From Hermodice carunculata (lineage: Eukaryota; Annelida; Polychaeta; Eunicida; Amphinomidae), in contig OZ026614.1 of NCBI GenBank assembly GCA_964020975.1, positions 3,608,304 through 3,672,303 of the forward strand: a stretch of 64,000 nucleotides of DNA, given 5' to 3'. Of the stretch, positions 36,433 through 48,909 are shown piece after piece. Within the stretch, counting starts at the first letter, position 1. Each line of letters begins with the position of its first letter. Under the pieces are notes generated by a model. That model did not search any database. It was given only the letters and a program-made list of their open reading frames with translations, and was not told the origin of the DNA. Made by a program: the position numbers and the translations under genes.

Positions 36433-36991
36433 CTGGAACAAATGTATCAATAATGAGCTGATATGCCAAGTGTGTAAGAAACATATCATCCGTTCTGGGA
36501 ATATGAACATGTTTCCCAGTTTTGGGAGCAGGTTTTCACATGCTTCACAGTAAATGGTATTAAAATTAAGGAGTTCACTATTTAACAGGTCCTAATAGGT
36601 GACAAAAGTTTAAAACCAATCTACAATTTCATTTTTATTATAAGCAAAATGTGTATATATTCTTGCAAACATGGGAATAGTATGCCCAATGTTATTGGTT
36701 TAGGAGCTCTGGTTAAGAATGTAAAATTCATTGAGTATGGTATTGCCAGTAACAGAAGGAAGGTGAGTAAACATGAAAAGAAATGGTCTTGACTTACTAT
36801 AGACTAGACATCTAGTCATCTGTGAACATATGACCTTGAACAATCATTATGGTATACATATGTAAAAAAAAAGTTCTTATTGGAAATGCTTAAAGTACAT
36901 TTATCTGTAGTGTGTGATGAATAACTCTACAAATAGGTGATGTACATTATAAAAACTGGAATTCTGTATTCTGTATCTACCTTACGTATGG

Positions 36992-36993
<2 letters not shown>

Positions 36994-37058
<65 letters not shown>
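36994..37058. repeat. (TA)n microsatellite
   Basis: About 65 bp of TA with a single phase slip at 37023-37026. It lies in the intron before the TM6-TM7 exon. Confidence 0.96.
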
Positions 37059-37061
<3 letters not shown>

Positions 37062-37303
37062 AAACATGTCATGTATACAACAAATAACTGTTACATCTAA
37101 ACACATTTGCGACCGACACACATGAAAGGGACCCACTTGCGACCATAAAGAAATATGCATAATGGTCATATGAGAGTCACTGTGGGTAATAAAAGCTCTG
37201 AATGCAGATCTGAATGTCTTGACTTCAACACTTTCAGTGTCCTATTTGTACTGAGGAAACAGCTTTGCTCGGTGTGCCGAGGACAGCTCTTAACCTAGAC
37301 ATC

Positions 37304-37438
37304 ATATTCTATGTAACTTCAGCTATATTGGTATTCTGTATAACTACAGATATACCGGTATTCTATGTAACTACAGGTATACTGGTATTCTATATAACTA
37401 TAGGTATACTGGTATTCTATATAACTACAGGTATACTG
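37304..37438. repeat. 27-bp minisatellite, five units
   Basis: Five units starting 37304, 37331, 37358, 37385 and 37412, consensus GTATTCTATATAACTACAGG followed by TATACTG. Because 27 is a multiple of three it stays open in one frame and mimics a protein with a 9-residue repeat. It is intronic and probably non-coding. Confidence 0.94.
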
Positions 37439-38451
37439 GTATTTGCATGAAGAAGCATAAATCAAGCATCCATACATAATTCTCAGCAACACGATTTAAG
37501 CAGTTGGACGTCAGCCGCAGTGGCACTGAAACAGTTAATATGCGGGGTTATGACTACCAGGAAGTGGTTTAGGACGAAAAGACATAAATACACCAGCTAA
37601 GCCCTACATCTGAAAAATCACCTAGCTGAAATTTCAACGTTTCTTTAGACTTTAACAAGCTGTTCGTCAACCATTTTCTAACACGAATACCGTTCATTCC
37701 GACTTGCCAGCACAAGCACTTTCTTTACTATGTTGTATGTAAACCTTGGATAAAGCGTAGTGGCATCACTGCAGCTCGCATGTCATTACAAAGGAGGTTC
37801 ATAACGGTTTCATGGCCAGTTTGTTGATGCTTTATGCGTTACCTCCTGTAGGTCTTTTAATATATTTCAGGCTGATGTATGCCTTCTCATATATCTTGTG
37901 GCACGTGTTTTTTTGATAAATACGAAAATAGAAACGAACATTATCTTCTTCTATTATGCATATCGTATGGCCTATAACCTCCCACAATTCACACAACTGG
38001 GCTTTGCCTAAACAACTTGCCCTAATATTCCATGCATGGTGGCGATGTACCTTTATAAACTACTCAAAACTTATAACTCTCCACCTTTTTAACTGTAAAT
38101 AAAGCACCCACTTTAAATAAAATGTTTAAAAAGACAATGTATTTGTAAATTGCAAGTACCCTAGCACATAATCCATGAGTATTCACTTGATTTCAGATTC
38201 ATGCTTGGCTACACATGCACTTATTCTAAAACAAAGCTGAAAAATGACTTTGCAAAGAAGTGTTTTGTAGTGCATGACGTGTGTGGTTTTCCTGTCCCCA
38301 TTTAAGCTCTTCCTAACATTGTTTTCTTTCACTTTACAATGACACGAGTGGATGATTTGCACAAGAACAGGGATAGTTAAGAGTATAAATTGTGGCAGGG
38401 CTTGAGATCAGGTATGGGTTCCTCATCAGCTTGCACACCTGGTGGACGAAA

Positions 38452-39430
38452 CATGCCAAGACTCTCAACTGTGGACCGGGTTAGAGCTGTTGGCCGAATT
38501 GAGGCTGGAGAAAGCTGTCGTTCTGTGCCAAAGGCCCTTGGTGTAAACCATCGCACCATAAATGACCTGTGGCAGAAATTCCAACGCACTAATGATGTAG
38601 CCAACTTACAAAGGCACGCAAGATCAAAAGTGACTACCAGGCGCCAAGACCAGTTTATCGTCACAACAGCTCTTAGGTCTCAAACAACTACAGCACTGAT
38701 ATTCGAAACAGGCTCCATGCTGCTAATCCACATCAAAGAAGAATATCTGATCAAACCATAAGAAAAGGCTACATCACCAAGGTCTCAGATCCAGACGCAT
38801 GGTCCAGACACAGAGCCTCTTGCCTCGACACAGGGAAGCCAGGATGGATTGGTCAAGAAGTCACCTTCGCAAATCCAGAGCAGAATGTCGCTTCTGTGTC
38901 CACAATAAAGACTGGTGAGTGAGGGCTTGGAGAAGAACAGGAGAAATACATGCTGAATGCTGCGTCAAGCCCACTGTCCCATTCGGAAGAGGCAGCATCA
39001 TGGTGTGGGGAGGCATATCAGCAGACGGAAAGACAGAGCTGGTGCTCATTGATGGAACCCTGAATTCCAGGAGGTACATAACTGACATTCTACAACTCAT
39101 GTTATCCAGTATGCTGGTGCCATCGGGGACGAGGTCGTGCTAATGCAAGACAACGCCAGACCACATGTGTCCCGTGATGTTCAGGGCACCCTTGTTAATG
39201 AGGGTGTTGAGGTGATGGAGTGGCCAGCCTGTTTCCCGGATCTGAATCCGATAGAGCATGTCTGGAGTCAGCTGAAGCAGAAGGTATACCCTCAGATGAA
39301 CGCTGCTTCAACTATTGATGATCTGCGCCATCTACTTCAGCAGGAATGAGACAATTTGCCTCAGGCTTGCCTTGGTAAGCTTGTATACAGCATGAGGAGC
39401 AGGCGCGATTTCTTCTTTGAAAGTACTTTA
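38452..39430 (+). pseudogene. Tc1/mariner transposase remnant (DD34E)
   Basis: Intronic to the receptor gene but on the opposite strand. From the ATG at 38452, P-R-L-S-T-V-D-R-V and the paired-type helix-turn-helix are readable, with V-N-H-R-T-I-N-D-L-W. Later frames show the linker, M-V-W-G-G-I-S (about 38998-39018), M-Q-D-N-A-R-P-H (about 39143-39166) and P-D-L-N-P-I-E-H-V-W (about 39239-39268). Between the Asp of QDNARPH and the Glu of NPIE there are 34 residues, the Tc1 signature. The first catalytic Asp region reads A-E-C-R-F where D-E-S-R-F is usual, so that Asp appears lost. There are at least three frame changes. No terminal inverted repeats were seen. Confidence 0.88.
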
Positions 39431-39479
39431 GTTCAATTGACTTCTAAGTCAATGAGCTGATGTGGTGGGTCTTCGTCCG

Positions 39480-40529
39480 TTTTCCATCTGGCGTCCACAA
39501 TTCACATTGCCTGCACTTCTTTTCTAACACCACTGGAAATATTAACTTCATACTTGGCGGCAATGTACCTTGGATGGATTTCTACAAAGTCAATTAGCCA
39601 CGCCTTAGTGGTTTTCGGATTTTTAATGAATTTGTTTTTTTTGAGGCACGTCTCACGGCATCCTCTCTGAAACCGCTCTCCCAATTGCGTTGATATCACA
39701 CTGAAACACTCCCTGGGACTTATAGCTCTTAGTCGTTCAGCAGATAGCGCTACTTTTTCCCTATTTCTTCATAATTTTTTGTGTGTGTTTTCTGAAAGCT
39801 GAAACTTGGTGGATATATTTTGTTTTGTGAAAGGGTCAAACATATTCGTTTTCTAGGCAGCTGTCTGGTACTTTTCGGTAAATGTACCTTTTCTGTTATT
39901 TCCTTTGTAAGTCAATAGGCATTTTAATGCTAATTCACATTTGCCACTTCTTCTATAAAACCGTCAGATTGATTCGCTTTGTGACAACTTTCTGGACGAT
40001 TTGGGGGCAAATCTTAAAATTAATTTTACCAAAACCCCCCAATCAATTGCTTTGATATCACAGAGGAACACCCATAGGTCAAACAATTTGCTCACTAGGT
40101 GGCACTTCCCGTGGATGTTTCATTCTAAACAATTTTTTTTGTTTAGTTTGTTTGTTTGTTTGTTTTATTTTATTCATTTTTTTTAATCGGGTGCTATCCG
40201 TAAATGCACCTTTCCTATTGATTACTAAGAACGTCAATGGTCATTCCGATGTTAATTCACATGTTCGACTTCTCTAAAACGGTAAGCTAGATTCTCTTTA
40301 AACTCACTGCTTTGGGTGGGTCCCAACCAAGTGTTTTTAAATGGTCATGCTTCAGTATTTTGTTTTTCTTTTGCTTTTCTTTTTTTTTTTAATACATTTT
40401 GGGGGTCGTTTTTGCCAATTTAAAAAAAAAAAGAAAAAAATAGGTGCCACTGCTATGGTTTTCTGATTCATAACAGTATTTTTTTCTAATTTGACAATGC
40501 AACTCATTTTTTTCTCAACAGATGGTGCT

Positions 40530-40569
<40 letters not shown>

Positions 40570-41880
40570 TGTGTTTTCATTATTGTCGACCTCTCTAAAA
40601 CAATGCTCTGATTATGTTGATACTTAATGGAAGTGTTGCTTGTAGAAGGGCCAAGCAAAGTGTTCACAAGGTGCTGGTGTTGTGAGTTCTTGATTACTAA
40701 TGAGTTTTAGAATTTGGATACTACACGGTTAATGCATACAGTCATATTGATCACAAAATGTGAGTGAATGTGGATTGCAATGGTTATTCACGATTTTGAC
40801 TTCTCAAAATCACACTTTGTGGGAAAGTACCCTGGATTGGTCCCCACTACATTTGTTCAAATGGTCGCGCTGCAGCGATTTATATACTTTTGAAGAATTT
40901 CTGTGTTCATTGTTCGGCCAAATCTTTAAAAAATCTTCTCTATAACCATGGTAAGTTGATTCAAAAATTGCGAAGGAACACTTGATGGCATGATAGCGGG
41001 AGTTACACAGTACATTGGTGACCTTGACTTCATTCTCAAGGTCACAGGGTCACTTAAGGGGTGTTTAACTCTACAGACGATAATTTGATAACTGTTTCAG
41101 CCTGGACGTTAATTTTAACATAGGTATGATTTTCTTTGAGGGCCTAACTCAGACAGTACATCAGTGACCTTGACCTCATTACCAAGGTTATAGGACAACG
41201 GAAGTGAAATTTACTGTTCATTTATATAACTTGAGATCTGTTGTGAGTTAGGACCTTGATATTGAACATGTTAATGTCTTTCTATGCAGGTCAATTTAAG
41301 ACAGTTCATGAGTGACTGTGGCCTCATTTCTGAGGTCACAGTGCAAGATTGATGAATTTCAATCTTCACCATTATTCAGAACTACTTGAACTGCGACCTT
41401 GATGTTGCACATTTCAGGGTTCTCCAATAAAGATGACTTACTGTTTACATGGGTGACCTTGATCCTATCTCAAGTTCAGAGAGCCACAAATGTGATGAAT
41501 CGCTAGGTCAGCTGAGCATGGGCTATTCACACAGCCCTCCTGTTTTAATTTGGGTGCTTGCTGGTTGATCCATGCATTCTGCTTACGTTAGTGGAAATGG
41601 ATTGCAATAAAAATCCACATTATCGATTTCTCCAAAATCATCAACCAGATTCACTTGGAACTAAGTGGACGTGTACCTTGGTATGGGTGAGTATCTAACA
41701 GGTTTGCTCAAGTGGTCACTGTGTATTGAGTTAAGGAGTTTTAATATTTTTTTTGTGATTGCTTTTCTTTCCAAAATGTTAAAAAATCTCGGAAACCATC
41801 CAGACAATTACGTCAAATTGCATACAGACACTTCTGGAGACTTCTAGACGTTACTTTGTTCACTAGTGGTGCTGCGATTT
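39480..41880 (+). repeat. Low-copy diverged repeat family, about five units
   Basis: Related segments recur at irregular spacing of about 200-850 bp. Each contains a version of GGTCCCCACTACATTTGTTC followed by AAATGGTC (anchors near 40318, 40655, 40838 and 41685), and several contain AATTCACATGTTCGACTTCT-like blocks (about 39930, 40255). The same family appears in reverse orientation at 53470-54880. Confidence 0.7.
41010..41490 (+). repeat. About 140-bp tandem repeat with AGGTCA-type motifs
   Basis: GTGACCTTGACYTCATT and close variants begin at about 41017, 41167, 41312 and 41453, and most are followed by CAAGGTCA- or GAGGTCACAG-like sequence. Three to four diverged units. The first holds TCAAGGTCA (41036-41044) followed two bases later by GGGTCA (41047-41052). 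Confidence 0.75.
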
Positions 41881-42912
41881 TGTTTAATTGTTTAAAGTCG
41901 ACGGGGGGGGGGGGGTACATATTAGCAACAATAACCAAGGTCTGAAGCAGAAGTGACATTGATATCATAGTTCACAGACCCTTGTCAGTCTGTGCGTGTA
42001 GGTTCAGCTGAACACAGGACGGTCACAGCCATTTTGTTCACTCCGTTAAAATAAAAAACTAAACGAAAACCGATAGAAGCTTCAGGTAACGCACAGATTT
42101 TGAGGTCAAGTCAATTTGTGTTGCTGTTTGCAGAACAGCGAAAGAACAGTGATCGAGAAGTAGTAAAGGGATAAGAAAATATAGAAAAGTAAAAACAATG
42201 TACAAAATCGTAGCACCACTCATCCACGTAGAGGTACATAGCAATGTCCCCGTAAAATGTCAACGCAATTGGCAGGGTATGGATACGTGTTGGGCTATCC
42301 GTATGCAAACAATACAACAACTCTACAAACATTCAAGAACGAACAGAGAATTATATTACAGGGCCCATTGCACAGGCTGATGTCCAGCTACATTTCGAAG
42401 TGTCCTTAGTCAATATCAAATGTTTTGACCAAGCAGCAATAGCGAAGCACCTTTGTTTTTAACTTTATTTTCATGGAGACTCTACACGTAAAACACAAAC
42501 AATTAATAAAAATTAGCAAGGCAACACTTTTTGAATAGAAGCAGTGAAGACCCAACAAAGATGGCAATCTATCAGCGAGGAACTGGATCCTGCTGACGGC
42601 TCAGATGAAAATGACAATTTCAATTGCACATATGCTACAAATGATTAGTGGACGCTGCTGAGCTAAAAAGGCAATACGAGTTTTACTTATACTTGACATT
42701 TGACGTTGAATTAAATTAGCCATTTTTTCACACAGTTTGCATACATAAACACGTTTTGCGTCAATGTGTGCTATTGCAGTATAGATACGCAATAATGGTC
42801 AGCTGTCTTGTAGCAGTATAGATGGGCAATGATGGTGAGTTGTCTGTCAGCAAACTAGAGCAATGATGTTTCTTTACACTGAACCACTTAATACATTATA
42901 TTTAAACATTAC

Positions 42913-42973
42913 CTTTTTTCGACCGTAGGATTGGTCCATAACCGCATCCTTTCCTTGTTTATCATTTATTACT
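42913..42973 (-). CDS. GPCR exon: third intracellular loop
   Basis: A 61-bp exon recognised only because it fits. The acceptor GTTTGTTTCCAG ends at 42974 and the donor is AAG|GTAATG after 42913. Its first base completes the AA left by the TM5 exon to give Lys. Twenty codons follow (V-I-N-D-K-Q-G-K-D-A-V-M-D-Q-S-Y-G-R-K-K) and end in phase 0, so the next exon continues V-I-R-M-L-I. A polar, basic-ended loop is just what is expected between TM5 and TM6. It is too short to appear in a simple reading-frame scan. Confidence 0.87.
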
Positions 42974-44564
42974 CTGGAAACAAACCGATTAGAAGATCAA
43001 GAATCAGACTTTAAAGAAGGAGAACCAGCTGGCTGTTTTAACAGCCCGTGCACCGCTGTTTTATTGACCAAAATTAGGTCCTAGCTAGGAATTGCTAGGA
43101 TAAGCTACAGCCAGTGGTTTTAAAACGGGAAAAATCGTTAATTAGTGTTCAAAATAATTGGTTGAAAATCCATAAATGACAGCAGCAGAATCTAATGAGC
43201 AACTCTCTAAGGCTACGGGTATTTCACTTCCTATTTTCTCACAAGATCATCCACAGCATTAAAAACTAACTGAATTGAAAAAATCGTCACAAATAAGGAT
43301 CAAAAGGCAAATCACTTAACACAAAAATGTCAAGTGACAAAATTTGGGTTTTTCAATGACTATGCCTGTATGTTTTGGAAAACACGTACTTGTGTAGTTA
43401 ATGAAAAACACATCTCAAAGGTTGAGAGGACCGATATCAACCATCAGATGCCTTTTATGGGCCAGTGCCTGTCTGAAGTCGGAAGTGAAAATTATTACTT
43501 TATTTTCGTATTTTAATGTATTTTAATATGTGAATTTATGAATATTTGTCTTTTGCTGTAATTAACTTTGCTGTCATTGTTGGATTAAAGTTTATGAATA
43601 CGCGTAATGTTTTTCTCTTAACTATTTGTGCATGCGTGCAGCGCCCCCCCCCCCCAAAAAAAAAACAACAAACAAAAAAACGCTTTAAAGAAAACCACCA
43701 ACTCCACGCAAGGCACTTTTGATCGGTAGAGGCAGTCGATAAAAACGTTTCACTTTTTAGTGTGAAATATGTTGCCATTATTGTTTATATAGTGCCACCT
43801 GGAGGAGAGATATTCTACTGGTCTCCTGATGGCTAAAACGAATGGTTTCCCGACTTTAACTATTCAAAATAGGGAAGCGTCATTATAGATTTTAATCTGA
43901 ACCTCCTGCATCTGATTACTAAGTCCGATCTATGACTATTTTACACACAAATGTCTGTATAAGAATTGAGCGATTACTTTATGTGAACCATTTCCCCCAA
44001 TTTGCCACTTAATTTGCTGGACACTTAGTTTTTTATTTTTATTTTTTTTAATTTTTTTTTTTTTAATTTCAAAGGTTCGGTTAAAAGAATAACATTCCGA
44101 ACTTGTGCTACCACGTGTTTTTACCGCAAATCATCCATTTTGTGTCTATCTGAACTTCATAGATTTTGAGCAGCCTTCTTCACGACTCGGAAATTAGTGA
44201 CCAATATTTATGATGCTGCCTGGTACTGCGAAACAGCTCTGACATTTTTATCACAAAATTTACGCCAAGGTAACGACAACCTGGATCTCTACAGAAAGCA
44301 ATTAAGTCTAATATGTTTTGCCTCCAAAGAAAAAGTTAGGGGATACATTTTTTCCAATTAAAAGATACCTTGCATCAATATTAAATGACATCAATAAAAA
44401 GAGATTAAAAGATTGAAATCAGAGCAAACACTGTGATGTGAGGATATTGGAATATATTTTTATTTCTCTCCCCGCAGCCTGTAAAGTTTCAGGTGATAGA
44501 TGCACATAAAGTATAAATTCTTCGATTTGAAATCTTATGTTTTTCTGATAATAAACATACTTAC

Positions 44565-44776
44565 TTGTCGGGGTTAGCCGTTAACTTGTGGGTATTCTTG
44601 ATGCTTATCCACAATGCTACACATACATTTCCATAAGTGAATATCATTGCCAAGATAGGTACGATGAACCAAACCAGCATCCGGTATAAATGTTGTAGCG
44701 TTCGACGGGTATGCACGGGGGACCAACTTGAACAAAAGGTAATTGTTCCTTCCATGACTTCGTATACTCTAAGAGT
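44565..44776 (-). CDS. GPCR exon: second extracellular loop and TM5
   Basis: The acceptor CGTTTCTTTCAG ends at 44777 and the donor after 44565 is a consensus GTAAGT. It enters in phase 0 and leaves two bases. It encodes the second extracellular loop with F-C-S-S-W, whose Cys is the expected disulfide partner of the TM3 Cys, then TM5 with F-I-V-P-I-L (conserved Pro) and A-M-I-F-T-Y-G-N-V-C (conserved Tyr region). Confidence 0.93.
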
Positions 44777-46179
44777 CTGAAAGAAACGAGGGAAAGAAGT
44801 TGAAGGATTTCTCTGCCTTTGATTGATTTTATTTTTGCAATAGAATTTGCTTGGGGACGCGTAGCAGTATTTTTTCTTGCTAGATAGTGCGTCTTTGATA
44901 TACTAGTTTATAATGGAAACTGTACAAATATTTCACGCAGCCTAAGTTTAGGATATGTCTCATCATATGTATTTTTTGACATTTCAGTTGAAGACAACGC
45001 TTAAAGTTGCCTGTGCTTTCAATGTCTTCGTCAGAGTGGATATCATTAATTGATTGCCTAGTGCTACACGCTGGAGAGAACCAAATACGTCAGTTGCACA
45101 ACAAAACATTGTCGATTCACTATAGTCATCTACGTTCCGTTATAACATTGCCGACGTTAGTTTTTAAATATGTAAATGCCTTGTTATTACAATTTACTGT
45201 TTATCATCAAAACTGACTCTGATCGAAACGAGTCTCCGTTTGGTTGCCAAATTAGACCACGTGACTAAATCACTCACATGGTTAGCTTCATTTTGCTGAG
45301 CACCGTACACCAACGAACGCTGACTGTAGAGTTGCCAATTCGCAATTTCACTTTTCATTACATAACAGCTTATATAACGCGGTTTTAATAAAAAAATGGC
45401 TAGAGATTTATATGAAGCTAACATATGCAACATAAATAAAAATCAAAATTAACCAAAAAGCACAACGATAGGTTGCCATTACCTTACATATGTTAAATGA
45501 CCAGATTGCTGGTATTCATTTCAGGATGGACATATCCCCGGAATTCTTTGTGTAAGATATAGTTTTATTTGCAGATAACTTCATAACCTGTTCAGGACAT
45601 GCTAAGCGCTTCGGACGTTACCAAAGGCCCCATGACCACAGGGTGCAATAAATATTAATTGGTAAAAGTCGCAGCCATGACAGTTTTAGTGAAATATCTG
45701 AATCCAGTAGCCAATTCTGATCACCAGAAGCACAAAACATTTTGTTCACGACCGTACTTTCAGGCAGGTACAGTATCTAACTACTGTATCTTTAACCGCA
45801 CCCAGAGATCGCCTAATTGGTGCCAATTTTAGGTGCTAGGCTATTATGCTAAAAGACGAGAATTGATGAACTAGAATTAGTTGGATCGTGTGGATCAAAC
45901 GGTGTTATACGTTGACAATGTGGACCAAAAAAGACGATAAAACACAAAGTGAAACCCCTAGAACAGAATAAAACCTCTCAGAAAAAAGGACCCCCCCCCA
46001 AAAAAAAACAAAAAAAAAAAAAAAAAAAAACAACCCCCCCCCGACATACAAAAAAATGAAAAAGAAAGAAAGAAACAATTGGGCTACTACATGTATTACT
46101 AATTTCGTACAGGCAACGACAGAAAGAGTACATTGGAATCTTAAATCAGATTGCAGAATAGGTTTCTATTCAATTTATT

Positions 46180-46840
46180 TACTGTAAAGCTGATTATACG
46201 TAGCCCTTAACTCAGCGCTACACGGACCATTATTATAATCTTTCGCTCGATGGTATGCGTGCATGATAAAGTTGGAAATATTTGAAATAATTTGATCAAA
46301 ACAACGGGACGTATCATTTGATATGGGGGTTGGCTCTTTACTGTGGGTGACAAGGGAATTAGTTGTACGAAAGGAGTAGATTTTTTTTGCCAGGTGCTGT
46401 AGAAAAATAGGCGTTAAAGTCACCTGTTACAAGGATGATGTTTATGCCCTTGGTTTTGGCATAATTGCGATAAGCTTGTAGGTTGTCCCAAAATGATACA
46501 GGCGAGCCAGGAGGCCTGTAGTTAACTCCCGAGAGAAATGAATTGTTGCGTAACTTGATCTCTGCCGGTAACATTTCGATTTCAGGACTTCCCAGGTCTT
46601 GACGTCGAACAGCAAAGTTTTGTTGAGAAATAAATAGCTCCCCCCCCCCCCTCCAGTTCGTTGGGACGATCCTTCTTGCACATTATAGCGTGGGAGCCAG
46701 GTAGCGTATGGTGAGTACCCGGAGAGTTTTTTGAGGACGTTTCTAATACATCTAGACCTGTAATTGTCCATTACCTCAGGACTAATGAGAGCCATATAAT
46801 CATCAGGCAATAACAAAATACTTTTAACGAATTATGAGCT
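46180..46840 (-). pseudogene. LINE APE-endonuclease fragment
   Basis: Lies in the receptor intron between the TM4 and TM5 exons, same strand as the gene. On the minus strand it reads G-G-G-G-S-Y-L-F-L-N-K-T (about 46650-46620), E-I-K-L-R-N-N-S-F, G-V-N-Y-R-P-P-G-S-P, I-L-V-T-G-D-F-N-A (about 46450-46420) and R-C-F-D-Q-I-I-S-N (about 46290-46265). These are the middle and late endonuclease blocks of a CR1/Jockey-type LINE. One frame change falls at a T8 run (46381-46388), another near 46590. The C-run at about 46639-46651 lies exactly where the conserved Gly-Gly-Gly codons should be. No RT follows, so it is a truncated copy. Confidence 0.8.
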
Positions 46841-46924
46841 CGCATCTAAAACATGCTGTAGATCCAACATTACAACATCCTAAAGTTGCCGAGAACAACA
46901 GAAAAGAGGGCCTTGTGCGTATTG

Positions 46925-46977
46925 AAACATTTTAATGTCAGCGAAGGGCAGAGGCCGTGGCTGACATTAAAATGTTT
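46925..46977. repeat. Perfect 18-bp inverted repeat (hairpin)
   Basis: AAACATTTTAATGTCAGC at 46925-46942 and its exact reverse complement at 46960-46977, with a 17-nt loop. Neither a terminal-repeat pair nor a T-run terminator is apparent around it. Confidence 0.95.
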
Positions 46978-48909
46978 TGACACCTCACCTTGCCTTATAA
47001 CCGGCTTAAAACGGAACACGGATTGCCTAGGTGTATATTTGTGTTTAAAGGTGGATCCCCCCCCCCCCCCTGCACGCGATAGAGTGTAACACTCTGTTTG
47101 ATAAAGTGAATCTTGAAGGTGCGGCTTCCCGTCCCTTATTGCCGCACAAAGAAACAAAGCCAATACCCCATATGGTCAATGGATATGTTCATTATGATAT
47201 CTTCAGAAATGGGATAACAATTCTACTGTCTTGTCTCGGTCAATGGGTTTCTCCATTTTACCCACTGCAGATAGACACCAATGTCCCAGTTATTGGTATT
47301 TTGTGTGTTTTCGGGACCGGATGTTTGATTTTTTCATAATTTTGATGCACTTATCGGCTTGTCAAAGCGCGTCGCTTTAGACGCAGGGAGCTCGCCGGTA
47401 GATAACACTGGCAGAGCGTCACTCTTTTGGGGTGCGCCCCCCCCCCCCCCCCCCCTGTGGAATAACTCTCGAGTTAATAATTTTTCCAGGTATCCCGGTG
47501 TCAATTCTGGAACAAACAGAGCATTCTCCCCTCTCCCAAGCTGAAAGTGTTCGACGGGTCTGACATATTTTTTTAGAAGTACAAACATGTGCAGGCAGAA
47601 TAAACACGCATGTGGTAACAACCCGTAGTTTTACTCATGTTCAATTTGCGCCTTCTTTATGTTGGGGCTACTGAGTATGTGCATTTACAACTGCGATTGA
47701 TGGTTTATCGATTACAAACATGACATGACATTATATGTCGGTATCATATTATTTTCTACTCGAATTTATTTGCACACTAGGCAACTTGTGCAAGAACCAA
47801 TTTATTTACTGCTACGTATATCGTTATATGCTTCAGTACATTCTTGTGCATTGCAATTACTAGTTACTTCCTACACCATGATGCAGTGCCTTCTTGCATT
47901 TTCTTTCATGAGTTCCATGAATATATTGTTTATCTTGTCTAAAACGATAGACATGGCCTACCCATTGTTTTATATTTTAAAAGACTTGTCGCAAGGGGTG
48001 CTGCATATAAATTGTAAACTGAAAGTTACATTTTCTAGTTCGTGCTCTACTAACATGATTAACGTGGTGACTAGAGACAGCTTTCAGCATATTTTTTTTT
48101 TTTACCTTTACAAGTAAGTGATGTATGCATTCATTGGCGATTCTTCCACATTATGTTATATACTATAAGGTACCTAATTTCATTGCTAGTGTGCCCACCT
48201 CTAATCTGGATAGAACACATACCTTGACGTGCAACCAACACTTGCGGCATTTTGTAAACTTCATAAGCTCTTGTTTAATACCTGTCGCTTACTCGTGCTA
48301 CATTGGTTAATTTTCCTATTCAAGACAGGCACAGTATTCACTTATTTTCTCCACAGATTGACCATTTACATTCTGTGCATCTTTCTGCAAATTTCGTCCC
48401 TGATTAATCTTTTACTACGTTATACAGTTGTGCTGATATATTCCATCGTTTATCATTACGCTATTTTTAATATCAACGTATATTTAAAGATATTCTGTAT
48501 AGGTGTTGTGTCTGGCCATTTGTGTTTTGTGTTATTCATTGTTATAGCTGTACAAAGTTGGCAACACTTAACGATTTATTGTCATAGCTGCCTTAGCGCT
48601 GGGCCACGTCTCGTGCGTATCTGCTTACATATAATAAAAATGTACAGTTATTTTATGTTAACTTACCACATTTGCGTTACTCATTGTAGCTCAAGTACAT
48701 CTTTTATTATGAATGCTTTTTGTGCCATACTTTACCCATAGATGATACGGATTACGTTACAGATTCGCTATTTTTTAAAACACATACTTGTACTATTTGT
48801 GTACAGCTGTCGTGGGCCCCAATAAATAGCATTTTTCCGTTCATCTAAAGATCTACATGCTGTATCAAATTTTGATTGTCCTACTCGCCGGCTATTTTTA
48901 AAACACCCA

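Noticed and set aside
42601-42792. Minus-strand frame as the receptor's third-loop exon
   Set aside because: No usable acceptor in the needed phase. The 61-bp exon at 42913-42973 fits both neighbours exactly.
47725-48741. Long hydrophobic plus-strand frames as membrane proteins
   Set aside because: Composition reflects T-rich DNA. The position just before the 2A-like LINE fragment makes a LINE leader more likely.
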